Positions 24,565 to 31,549 of a DNA stretch of 36,410 bases are shown in pieces. The position numbers and the translations under genes were made by a program. Origin of the DNA: Psychromonas sp. B3M02 (lineage in GTDB: Bacteria > Pseudomonadota > Gammaproteobacteria > Enterobacterales > Psychromonadaceae); contig NZ_QOCB01000028.1 in assembly GCF_003318165.1 (NCBI RefSeq), forward strand, positions 1-36,410, given 5' to 3'. Numbering within the stretch: position 1 is the stretch's first letter; the number at the start of each line of letters is the position of its first letter. Under the pieces are notes generated by a model, which was not told where the DNA came from, ran no database searches, and worked only from the letters and a program-made list of their open reading frames with translations.

Positions 24565-25523
24565 AAACATCCAATGTAAGCTCGTTGGTTATTGATAATA
24601 ATTTTCATTTATTGTCAGATACCAAGCAATACAACCCGAATAAAATCAGGAAAAATTATTCTCGCAAGGCGAGGAATCCTAATCCTACTTATACTGTGCC
24701 TGATTCACATATAAAAAGGCTCTCTTTTATTAAAGAATTAGTTCATCTATCAAAAATAAAAGATGTTACTAGATCTGACGTTGCTATGTACTCAAGAGCT
24801 ACTGGTGAACGAAAAAGACGATTTTACCCTGATAGAGAAAAAGCAATAAAGGCTTTATTTAGTGTCTTTTGTGAACATGTAAATTTAGTTACTCATCAAG
24901 TGGAAATATCATTACGGAACGCAAGTGATGCTTCTGGTCTAAGTACCATATCTCAAAATGAAATTGATAAATCTGAAGCTGATAAAAACTATACACCAAT
25001 AACATCTATTTCAAGGGCAAGTAGAGCGTTTAAAGATATGGTTCTTATGGGATGGATTGTTGCGCCTAAACACTGGCAAATATGGGATAAAGAAAGGGGG
25101 TATTGGTTAGATAAATATTTTGAAGTTACCCCTCTTTTCTTTAAGGCGTTAGGTGTAACACCTGAGAGAGTAGAAAAACAACAACAAAACAGGTTGACCT
25201 TTCTAAAAAAAAGGGCCCTGGATAGCGGAATGACCGCTGAAACAGTAGGAAGAATGTCTATTAGCCAAATAAAAGCAGAAAGAAAGATTGCTTGGAGGCG
25301 TTACACATTTGATAGAAGAAAAACAGAGCAAACAAGGAAAAAGGAAAAGCGTCTGCTTAATGGCAAAAGTAGAGCAGAACAAAGAAATGTTGCCGCTTTA
25401 AAGGTAATAAAAATACTTGGTGATAATATCCATGAAATATCTACTCAAGATTTCACGGATCTAGTAAATAAAGAAATAGCCACAATGAGAAAATTCACAA
25501 ATTTAAAACCTCCTCTACATTAG
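24561..25523 (+). CDS. repA: IncFII-family replication initiator RepA
   Basis: This 320-residue protein has landmarks matching the IncFII RepA family in order: 'YSRKARNPNPTYT', 'HIKRLSFIKELVHL', 'DVTRSDVAMYSRATGERKRRFYPDREKAIKALF', 'SISRASRAFKDMVLMGWI', 'WQIWDKERGYWLDKYFEVTPLFFKALGV', then a basic C-terminal region. It is slightly longer than R1 RepA (about 285 residues). Translation depends on the overlapping leader peptide. Such proteins act mainly in cis on an origin downstream of the gene. Confidence 0.93.
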   Translation: MKTSNVSSLVIDNNFHLLSDTKQYNPNKIRKNYSRKARNPNPTYTVPDSHIKRLSFIKELVHLSKIKDVTRSDVAMYSRATGERKRRFYPDREKAIKALFSVFCEHVNLVTHQVEISLRNASDASGLSTISQNEIDKSEADKNYTPITSISRASRAFKDMVLMGWIVAPKHWQIWDKERGYWLDKYFEVTPLFFKALGVTPERVEKQQQNRLTFLKKRALDSGMTAETVGRMSISQIKAERKIAWRRYTFDRRKTEQTRKKEKRLLNGKSRAEQRNVAALKVIKILGDNIHEISTQDFTDLVNKEIATMRKFTNLKPPLH

Positions 25524-25929
25524 TTATATTAAGTTTTACCTTCATTATTTAACTGTTCCGAGCATTACTTGGGGCCTCCCCACGCCTAAAATCCATTCAG
25601 AATAATAATCAACAAGACTTTTATGTAAAAAACACCAGTCGATTTTTATTTAGCCTTTTTAAATGAATAAATTCTTTAAAAAAATCACTATTGAAAATCT
25701 TATACACTTATATATGCAAGCCTAAAACGAAAACATGTGCATATATTTGTTATATATGTGCAAAATTATTCTTCTATTTAATAAATCTTCTATTTAAGTT
25801 ATACGCAACAAAAAACAGTGAATAAATGCTTACCCCATTTCCTGCTTTCAGCAGGGGGGTATAACCACTAATCTTCAATGAGTTTACAATATGAAAAAAT
25901 AAGGGCCTGCGGGCGAAGCCTACGGCTCG
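25524..25929. other. putative CIS element and replication origin (oriV)
   Basis: The 406 bp downstream of repA hold no gene, as expected for an IncFII oriR region. A GGGG-CCT-CCCC hairpin at 25571-25581 could be the CIS terminator. TTATACACT near 25700 is a degenerate DnaA box, followed by an AT-rich segment (25700-25820). An AGCAGG/CCTGCT hairpin near 25849 resembles the downstream priming site. The assignment is by analogy to R1. Confidence 0.55.
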
Positions 25930-26108
25930 CAAAGTCAAAAGACGGTTAATCCAGGTGGGGGCTATGTTTTAAGCCTTCAGGCTAGCTTGAGCGAACCTAG
26001 TGCAACGTTCTAACGTAAGTTTGATAGTCGAACCCACAAGCTTTTACGCTTCGCTTTCTCCTGCGGAGGGCTTCTAGCATCACATTAAATAATTACAGTG
26101 TAACTTTT
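25930..26108 (-). repeat. 179-bp inverted repeat, right copy
   Basis: Exact reverse complement of 17442-17620, separated from it by 8,309 bp. It lies between the putative origin and a small membrane-protein gene and includes the TTACAGTGTAA palindrome at 26093-26103. No mismatch was found on comparison, which implies recent duplication or continuing gene conversion/inversion. Confidence 0.9.
26093..26103. promoter_or_regulatory. TTACASTGTAA palindrome in the right inverted repeat
   Basis: Mirror copy of the site at 17447-17457, located at the outer end of the repeat. Confidence 0.55.
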
Positions 26109-26278
26109 TAACAGAGTTAATCTGTGCCGGGTGTTCCCTCTTGAATATGAATTATTTTAAGTGCAGAGTTACACGTTCTAACCTATGCTTGTTTAATAAA
26201 CAAAGTGGGTGTTATCTTAAATCTATAAAAATTTATAACTATAAAATAGCTAGCTCAATAAAATTAATAGGTTTAATT

Positions 26279-26542
26279 ATGAATTTAGAATTATTATTAA
26301 GTTTTATTATTTCTATTTTTTGGTTTGTATTTTATTTCTGCAATCCAAAAAATATTTTAAATAGAGATATTTTTACAAAGAATATTTGTATGGGAATTGC
26401 GGCTGCCTTTTTACTTCGTTCTGTAGGAAGTTTAATTGGCCTTAAAGCTATAACAATATTAAGCAGTATTATTATGTTCTATATTTTTTATTGCATGTTT
26501 AAAAAATATAGAACTAACATTTTATCAAAAAACGGTTTGTAA
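26279..26542 (+). CDS. small membrane protein
   Basis: I place the start at the internal ATG 26279 (MNLELLLSF…), giving about 87 residues. The longer reading from 26141 adds a Cys/Lys-rich stretch unlike a membrane-protein N-terminus. Two or three hydrophobic helices are visible (LLLSFIISIFWFVFYFC, ICMGIAAAFLLRSVGSLIG, ITILSSIIMFYIFYCMF). No family is recognised. The ribosome site is weak (AGG). Confidence 0.5.
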   Translation: MNLELLLSFIISIFWFVFYFCNPKNILNRDIFTKNICMGIAAAFLLRSVGSLIGLKAITILSSIIMFYIFYCMFKKYRTNILSKNGL

Positions 26543-26561
26543 AAAGTATTAAATGCTTAGT

Positions 26562-26798
26562 TTATTTTTTAAAAATTAATAATTTACTATCAAATTGAGT
26601 GTCCTTTAAATCAATATAAGAATCATAAAACCATCCATTTTCAGCCTGTTCTGTAATAATTTTTTTAAGTTTAGCTGCTGCTTTATCTGCATTACCTACA
26701 AAAGTTATAGTTATTACATTTGTTTCTTGAAGAGGTTGTGCTTTAGCTGTAGTTAAAAAAATAGCTAGAAAAATAAATAAGATTTTATGATTTATCAT
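26562..26798 (-). CDS. small exported protein
   Basis: The ATG at 26798 has AAGGAAT upstream and starts a signal peptide (MINHKILFIFLAIFLTTAKA). The mature part of about 58 residues has the look of a DUF4177-type 'FVGNADKAAAKLKKIITEQAENGWFYDSY' domain. The longer reading from 26846 would bury the signal peptide. The function is unknown. Confidence 0.55.
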   Translation of the reverse strand: MINHKILFIFLAIFLTTAKAQPLQETNVITITFVGNADKAAAKLKKIITEQAENGWFYDSYIDLKDTQFDSKLLIFKK

Positions 26799-26957
26799 TT
26801 TTAATTCCTTTGTTAACTTATGACCACCTTTAACGAATTTTAACACTTATTTTTTAATTAAAATTTAACTGAAATTTTGGTGAGGACTAATTTTTCATAA
26901 ATTTATTAAAATTTAACAAATTTATGAATTACGTTATAATTAAATTTCTATAGTTTT

Positions 26958-27082
26958 CGTTGCTATCTCAACGTCACCACCGATTTATGTCGGTACATTA
27001 AGAGTGTTTACACTCCTGGCAATTTTATTGCCACTTCAAAACAGCTTTATAGCTGATCAAATAACACGATTTTTAATCGTGT
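26958..27082. repeat. chain of six short perfect hairpins before the antirestriction genes
   Basis: Consecutive hairpins: CGTTG/CAACG (26958-26973), ACCGA/TCGGT (26979-26994), GAGTG/CACTC (27002-27015), TGGCAAT/ATTGCCA (27017-27033), CAGCT/AGCTG (27042-27055) and ACACGATT/AATCGTGT (27064-27082). Most have T-rich 3-6 base loops. The stems differ in sequence, so this is conserved architecture rather than a sequence repeat. Confidence 0.75.
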
Positions 27083-27152
27083 CTTCAACCTTCGGGGCAG
27101 AACATCGCCCTATGGTGATATCTGCCCTTTTTAATTTAATTAGGAGTCAGAT
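27063..27152 (+). promoter_or_regulatory. structured leader, copy 1 (before the ArdB/KlcA gene)
   Basis: This ~90-base leader comprises an ACACGATT-TTT-AATCGTGT hairpin, a spacer TCTTCAACCTTCGGG and a long GGGCAGA…TCTGCCC hairpin (27095-27127). The latter has an inner ATCGCC-CTAT-GGTGAT stem. It is followed by T5, an AT-rich tail and AGGAGTCAGAT as ribosome site. It resembles an attenuator: terminator-like stem, then the start codon about 25 bases later. Confidence 0.8.
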
Positions 27153-27605
27153 ATGCAAAATCCAGTCGAATATGAAATTGAAAGAAATAAAGTTCCTGAT
27201 GATCAAAAATTAGAATTTTTTCCAAGTTTTGGTGATTGTAATACATGGGGTTTTATTCCATTAGAGGGTTTTATTTACTCTTTTGCCCAAAGATATATAG
27301 AAAATTACATTGGTGGTTATTGGCATTATGTTAATTTATCCAATGGTGGAAAATACATTTATATATCAGACGTTAAAGAGCTTGTATTAACCAATAGTTT
27401 CAATTATTTTTCTGAAAAAATGAATAGTGAATTAGCTGGAATAATAATTTGTTCATTTGTATATGCTCAATGTAGTGAATATGCATATGCTCAAGGACGT
27501 TTGGAGTTATATGAGCAATTCAAAAACCATTTTAATGCTTTAAAAGCATATGTATTAACATTAGACAAAAAATCTAGAAGTATGTACTTTGGATTTTTAG
27601 ATTAA
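27153..27605 (+). CDS. antirestriction protein, ArdB/KlcA family
   Basis: This 150-residue protein has the family core: 'EGFIYSFAQRYIENYIGGYWHYVNLSNGGKYIY' (residues 38-70, matching the conserved Y-x-GGYW…LSNGG), followed by 'FNYFSEKMNSELAGIIICSFVYAQC', where 'AGII' is also conserved. ArdB/KlcA proteins block type I restriction in vivo and protect incoming plasmid DNA. It has a good ribosome site inside the repeated leader. It is the first of four genes sharing that leader. Confidence 0.9.
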   Translation: MQNPVEYEIERNKVPDDQKLEFFPSFGDCNTWGFIPLEGFIYSFAQRYIENYIGGYWHYVNLSNGGKYIYISDVKELVLTNSFNYFSEKMNSELAGIIICSFVYAQCSEYAYAQGRLELYEQFKNHFNALKAYVLTLDKKSRSMYFGFLD

Positions 27606-27628
27606 ATTTAATGATATTAATATAGACA

Positions 27629-27719
27629 AACACGATTTTTAATCGTGTCTTCAACCTTCGGGGCAGAACATTGCCCTATGGTGATATCTGCCCTTTTTAA
27701 TTTAAATTAGGAGTCAGAT
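27629..27719 (+). promoter_or_regulatory. structured leader, copy 2
   Basis: Nearly identical to copy 1. A C-to-T change in the inner stem (ATTGCC) still allows a G-U pair with GGTGAT. It contains the ribosome site AGGAGTCAGAT directly before the ATG at 27720. Confidence 0.8.
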
Positions 27720-28046
27720 ATGACGAATAGAAAAACTAATCCTGCACAAATATCGATGTTTCATTATTACCTTACCAAAGGTGTATTAAAGCAATCGACT
27801 GATACGAACGTGCAAGAATTTATTAGCATAAGTGAAAATGACTTTGTTGTTAGAATGTATGATTATGCGGTGATTCTTGAGGAAATTTATTTGTCCACTG
27901 AATCTAATGTAGAAAATGAATCTAATGATTTTGTTAAAGTTATTGAATCTCTTTGTTTTTGGCTTTGGAGTGAAATTTGTATCACTTACAAATTACCAAC
28001 AATTGGGGATTTTTTAAATGAAACAAGAAAAGCCTTAGCTAGCTAA
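27720..28046 (+). CDS. unknown small protein in the antirestriction block
   Basis: This 108-residue, acidic, mostly helical protein begins with 'TNRKTNPAQISMFHYYLTKG' and has a central 'FVVRMYDYAVILEEIYLSTE' helix. No known domain is recognised. It shares leader, orientation and size range with the ArdB/KlcA-like and RadC-like genes, so a role in plasmid establishment or anti-defence is plausible but unproven. Confidence 0.7.
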   Translation: MTNRKTNPAQISMFHYYLTKGVLKQSTDTNVQEFISISENDFVVRMYDYAVILEEIYLSTESNVENESNDFVKVIESLCFWLWSEICITYKLPTIGDFLNETRKALAS

Positions 28047-28062
28047 ATATTTTTTATAAACC

Positions 28063-28153
28063 AACACGGTTTTTAATCGTGTCTTCAACCTTCGGGGCAG
28101 AACATTGCCCTATGGTGATATCTGCCCTTCTAAATTTAAATTAGGAGTCAGAT
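28063..28153 (+). promoter_or_regulatory. structured leader, copy 3
   Basis: As copy 2, but the first stem reads ACACGGTT, where G replaces A and can still pair with U. The T-run after the long stem is interrupted (TTCT). The ribosome site is the same, before the ATG at 28154. Confidence 0.8.
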
Positions 28154-28579
28154 ATGTATCATCGTTTTAAATTATTTCATGGCGTAATATTAATTTCTGA
28201 TAAGTTAGTCAATGACATAAATTACTTGTTTAATTCAGTTGCTAAACAAGTTGTTAATCAACAATCACCAGAGGATGTAATAGCATTCATTGCTGATTTG
28301 TTTGACGTAGATTCATCTATAAATAGCAATGGTTACAATGAAGATAAAATTTGTAAACTTGCTGTTGTTATTTTGAATTTACGATTGGCTTATTTTGATG
28401 ATCTAGATATTGCAGTCGAAGAATTTAATCAAGAAAATTTACCTCTTACAGTCGGCACTCAAGAAGGGGCCTTTTACCCTTCAGGTATAGGACATTGGTA
28501 TGATCAACTAGAATTTGTTTTCATACCTAGAGATAAATTAGAACCTTTCGATTCTATCGACATATATGCTCGTATATAG
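28154..28579 (+). CDS. unknown acidic protein in the antirestriction block
   Basis: This 141-residue, strongly acidic protein has a helical N-terminal two thirds ('SPEDVIAFIADLFDVDSS', 'ICKLAVVILNLRLAYFDDLDIAVEEF'). A C-terminal part with 'GAFYPSGIGHWYDQLEFVFIPRDKL' follows. No family is recognised. Its acidity and position recall DNA-mimic anti-defence proteins, but that is inference only. Confidence 0.7.
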   Translation: MYHRFKLFHGVILISDKLVNDINYLFNSVAKQVVNQQSPEDVIAFIADLFDVDSSINSNGYNEDKICKLAVVILNLRLAYFDDLDIAVEEFNQENLPLTVGTQEGAFYPSGIGHWYDQLEFVFIPRDKLEPFDSIDIYARI

Positions 28580-28605
28580 CATTAAGAACCATAAAAAAAT
28601 CAACT

Positions 28606-28696
28606 AACACGACTTAACAATCGTGCTTTCAACCTTCGGGGCAGAAAATCGCCCTATGGTGATATCTGCCCTTTTTAATTTAATTAGGAGTCAGAT
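28606..28696 (+). promoter_or_regulatory. structured leader, copy 4
   Basis: The most diverged copy. The first hairpin is CACGA-N8-TCGTG with a changed loop, and the long GGGCAGA/TCTGCCC stem has AAAATCGCC in place of AACATCGCC. The 3' part, T-run and ribosome site are conserved before the ATG at 28697. Confidence 0.78.
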
Positions 28697-29152
28697 ATGA
28701 CTAATTTTACAAAAAAAGAACAATCAGCTATCGATAAAGCCATTAATATTATCGAAAGCAAGGCCGAAAATTCTTCATTTTTTGCGACTAATGCTGTTCA
28801 AGTAAAACAATACTGTCAGCTTAAAATAGGTAGCGAATATAGAGAATATTTTGGAGTGTTATTTTTAAATTCACAAAATGAACTCATTCACTTTGAGGTC
28901 TTATTTAAAGGTGGACTTGATTCAGCATCAGTACATGTTGATATTGTTACAAAAGAAGCTCTTATTCGATCAAGTAAAAATGTAATTGTGTGCCACAATC
29001 ACCCAAGTGGTGATGTTACACCTTCACAAGCTGACATGAATATAACTAAAAAAATTGAAACTTGTTTAGATTTATTCGATATCAGATTACTAGATCATAT
29101 AATTGTTAGCAAAATCAATACATTCAGTTTTGCAGAAAAAGGTATGCTTTGA
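28697..29152 (+). CDS. RadC-like JAB/MPN-domain protein
   Basis: This 151-residue protein has the metal-binding JAMM motif 'CHNHPSGDVTPSQAD' (H100, H102, S110, D113). It is preceded by 'GVLFLNSQNELIHFEVLFKGGLDSASVH' and 'IVTKEALIRSSKNVIV', typical of RadC. The N-terminal helix-hairpin-helix part of chromosomal RadC is absent, as in many ICE and plasmid versions. The biochemical role is not established. Such genes commonly accompany antirestriction genes. It is the last gene of the leader-linked set, followed by a strong terminator. Confidence 0.9.
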   Translation: MTNFTKKEQSAIDKAINIIESKAENSSFFATNAVQVKQYCQLKIGSEYREYFGVLFLNSQNELIHFEVLFKGGLDSASVHVDIVTKEALIRSSKNVIVCHNHPSGDVTPSQADMNITKKIETCLDLFDIRLLDHIIVSKINTFSFAEKGML

Positions 29153-29154
29153 CC

Positions 29155-29186
29155 AAAAACCAACTATTTTTTAATAGTTGGTTTTT
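29155..29186 (+). terminator. strong terminator after the RadC-like gene
   Basis: A 14-bp perfect stem, AAAAACCAACTATT/AATAGTTGGTTTTT, with a TTTT loop and A/T runs on both sides, so it works in both directions. It starts 2 bases after the stop codon. Confidence 0.88.
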
Positions 29187-29191
29187 ATTTG

Positions 29192-29213
29192 CGTATAGCA
29201 TTTATGATATACA
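29192..29213. promoter_or_regulatory. 22-bp palindrome upstream of the XRE-like gene
   Basis: CGTATAGCA-N5-GATATACA, differing from the 13792 copy only in the first base. It lies 78 bases before the XRE-like start and just after the terminator, a natural operator position. Confidence 0.6.
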
Positions 29214-29250
29214 TTAATAATCCTGAAAAGTGTTGATTTATTGACCTGTT

Positions 29251-29275
29251 ACCGCCATAATAAAGCGGTTTTTAA
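29251..29275 (+). promoter_or_regulatory. possible attenuator before the XRE-like gene
   Basis: ACCGC-N9-GCGGT (29251-29269) is followed by TTTTAATTT, 20 bases before the XRE-like start codon and just ahead of its ribosome site. Stem and CCAT loop resemble the AAACCG…CGGTTT hairpins in the transfer operon. Confidence 0.45.
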
Positions 29276-29291
29276 TTTGAGGAGAAATGTT

Positions 29292-29612
29292 ATGTCAGAA
29301 TCAAAACCTATGTACAATGGTCAATCTACCCCAAACACACTAGAAGCGTTTAAAAATAGAAATTGTGGTTTGGGCATACAATCTGAAAACTATGTTCACC
29401 CAACTACAGACGAGGTGAGAGCGTTAAGAAAATTAATTGGGTTTTCTCAGAATGAACTTGCTCTATTTACTGGGGTGGGCTTTGACCCTAAAAAAGGGTC
29501 TTCTACGATTAGAAAGTGGGAAGAAAAAAAAGGTGGACTGAGCTGTATAACCAAGTCTTCTTGGCAATTGATGTTAATTAAATCAGGTTTAATTAACATT
29601 GATTGCATTTAA
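29292..29612 (+). CDS. XRE-type HTH protein
   Basis: I place the start at the ATG 29292, preceded by GAGGAG, giving about 106 residues. The HTH is 'VRALRKLIGFSQNELALFTGV…SSTIRKWEEKKGG', with a long insertion between the recognition helices as in plasmid-type regulators. It is convergent with traG and lies downstream of a 22-bp palindrome. It is likely a local transcriptional regulator. Its last codons form a 12-bp perfect hairpin (29571-29599). Confidence 0.75.
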   Translation: MSESKPMYNGQSTPNTLEAFKNRNCGLGIQSENYVHPTTDEVRALRKLIGFSQNELALFTGVGFDPKKGSSTIRKWEEKKGGLSCITKSSWQLMLIKSGLINIDCI

Positions 29613-29618
29613 AGTAAT

Positions 29619-31220
29619 TTATTTGTTGGGGAAGCTTTTCATAATATTAGATATACCCTTAGAAGCTCCCCTCATAGCGCCAGATGCCATCCTTCCCCCT
29701 GCCGCTCCTAAACCACCTGTTAACGCTCCTGCTTGAAGCCCTCTAATTACATTGTAACCGCTCCATCCTGAAATAATCGCAAATACAAGTGGGATGGCTA
29801 TATATAAATAATTTAGCATATACATTAATATGAGATTTCTATTTGCCTGGGTTACTCCTCCTGCATCTATCACGGTAAAAGGAATAGAGCCAGAAGGGAA
29901 AATAGAAGCTAAAATATTTTGATCTAACCACCAAGCAATCATCCAACATGCACTTAAAAACCTAAAGCTGAAAAGTGCCCAGGTAATAATTAATACTCCT
30001 TTTATGGAAAAAGACGTTAGAAGTAAGACGAAAGGAATAAACATTACAATCAATAGTAATAAAATAGCTTGGGCCATAGGTGCTGCGTTTAATAGCATGG
30101 AAACAACCACTGAATTTGTAACTGTTTCTACACCACCACCTACTAGTCCTGCAAATTGTTTCAAGTGGCGATTTACTTCAGATGTAAAAGATCCATTACC
30201 ATAAGTTGAGTTGGAGTAATTAAAATCATAACCACGGGGGGTAAAAGACTCAGGAGACTGTGCTATTGCGCGTGTTAATAATATGTCTTCCTGATCAGCA
30301 ACCCCAAACTCACTAGCTACTGTTGAATGCATTATCTCGGCCCAAGAAATGTCATCATAAATTTTTTCTCTAAGTCCATTAGAGTTGGCCCACCAATTGT
30401 CACAATAAGGTTTTCCATTGTCAGGAACATCGGGATCTGTTGGGTCCCACTCTACATCCCTTGAAGAGTTATAAGGGAATCCCTCTACAATGACTTCAGC
30501 ACGAATAGAGTCATAATAACCTGGGGTTGATAAATAAATATGAGAACCCTCCCAATAAGGGTCGTTTTGCCCTTCAGCATCTAATATATTATTTATATCT
30601 GTTACATAATTACCCGTTTCATTGGGTTTCTCTGATTTATATTTGCTTAACGCTTTTACATAACAATCGCGTCTGAAATCTTGTAACTCAGCTCTTGTTT
30701 CAGGGTCTTTTACTTCTAGTTTTTTTAGGGTTTCTATATATTCTCGAATATCTACAGGTGCAGAAAGAGAAGTCATTATTGCGTGTGTAATACCTAGTGA
30801 ATAATCATGAACGAACCACCAAAAAGGAGGAACTTCAACATCTAAAGGGTAGTCACTAAAGGATAAACCTTCACCATAAGTTGAGTCATTAGAGGCGATA
30901 TCATAACTCGATTGCGAAGCTGAATTTACCATGCTTGAAGGTGTAAAATTAACGTCTGTCGCATCAAAACTTAAATAAGGAACGCCACAAAGCATTATAA
31001 CAATACAGGCCAGGACCATTTCACCTAAAAGGTTACTTTGCGCCTCTTTTTCTGAATAATCGTCAGTATCGCTTTTTCCATAATTAGCTAAGTGATCAAA
31101 AACCATTCCAATAAAAGGTAATAACAATACCCCTGTTGCCTCTAGTACTCCCCAGATAGTTCCATATAATTGCCAACTATATAACAAAGTAAACATTTCT
31201 AAATAGCTATCAGTACCCAT
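29619..31220 (-). CDS. traG: TraG N-domain mating-pair/pilus protein
   Basis: This 533-residue inner-membrane protein has N-terminal helices around 'LYSWQLYGTIWGVLEATGVLLLPFIGMVFD' and a further helix at ~70-88. A large periplasmic domain follows, then four or five C-terminal helices (residues ~370-500) and a Gly/Ala-rich tail ('GGLGAAGGRMASGAMRGASKG'). This is the TraG-N arrangement of GI-type T4SS, needed for pilus assembly and mating-pair stabilisation. It is the last gene of the transfer operon. The F-type C-terminal extension is absent. Confidence 0.9.
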   Translation of the reverse strand: MGTDSYLEMFTLLYSWQLYGTIWGVLEATGVLLLPFIGMVFDHLANYGKSDTDDYSEKEAQSNLLGEMVLACIVIMLCGVPYLSFDATDVNFTPSSMVNSASQSSYDIASNDSTYGEGLSFSDYPLDVEVPPFWWFVHDYSLGITHAIMTSLSAPVDIREYIETLKKLEVKDPETRAELQDFRRDCYVKALSKYKSEKPNETGNYVTDINNILDAEGQNDPYWEGSHIYLSTPGYYDSIRAEVIVEGFPYNSSRDVEWDPTDPDVPDNGKPYCDNWWANSNGLREKIYDDISWAEIMHSTVASEFGVADQEDILLTRAIAQSPESFTPRGYDFNYSNSTYGNGSFTSEVNRHLKQFAGLVGGGVETVTNSVVVSMLLNAAPMAQAILLLLIVMFIPFVLLLTSFSIKGVLIITWALFSFRFLSACWMIAWWLDQNILASIFPSGSIPFTVIDAGGVTQANRNLILMYMLNYLYIAIPLVFAIISGWSGYNVIRGLQAGALTGGLGAAGGRMASGAMRGASKGISNIMKSFPNK

Positions 31221-31222
31221 CT

Positions 31223-31549
31223 TTAATCACTCCATAACATGAATGGAAATCTCAAAACTAAAAATATTTCATAAAAAAGAATGAAAGCTATGGCTAGTTT
31301 GATAACCCATCTGATATTCTTTTTTTTGCTTAAAAAATACAAAAATATAAAAAATAAAAAATATTCAATAAGCCTAATAACAGAAAAAAATACTTTATTT
31401 TCTTTGGCGTAATTAACGATAGCTAGGTCATTAGTCTCAAGAGCATTAAAAAACAAAAAAATAGTAATGATTATCAAAAAACCAGTACCTAATAATTTGT
31501 ATTTATTTCGGAAAAAAAACTGAAATAACGATTTAAACATAACAATCAC
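31223..31549 (-). CDS. small transfer-operon membrane protein
   Basis: This 108-residue protein has three hydrophobic helices (LLGTGFLIIITIFLFFNAL, FSVIRLIEYFLFFIFLYFLS, WVIKLAIAFILFYEIFLVL). It is packed between the TIGR03755-like gene and traG with gaps of 0-2 bases, so it is part of the transfer machinery. The specific family is not recognised. Confidence 0.7.
   Translation of the reverse strand: MIVMFKSLFQFFFRNKYKLLGTGFLIIITIFLFFNALETNDLAIVNYAKENKVFFSVIRLIEYFLFFIFLYFLSKKKNIRWVIKLAIAFILFYEIFLVLRFPFMLWSD

Noticed and set aside
27063-28696. CRISPR-like array from the four regularly occurring ~90-base repeats
   Set aside because: The repeats are far longer than CRISPR repeats, the intervals of about 430-570 bp contain complete genes, and each repeat ends exactly at a ribosome site and start codon.
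27063-28696. Frpo-type single-stranded promoters as the preferred explanation of the leaders
   Set aside because: Not excluded, but differences between copies keep pairing on the + strand, the RNA-like strand, and not on the strand that would be the transferred template. I therefore kept the RNA-leader model first.
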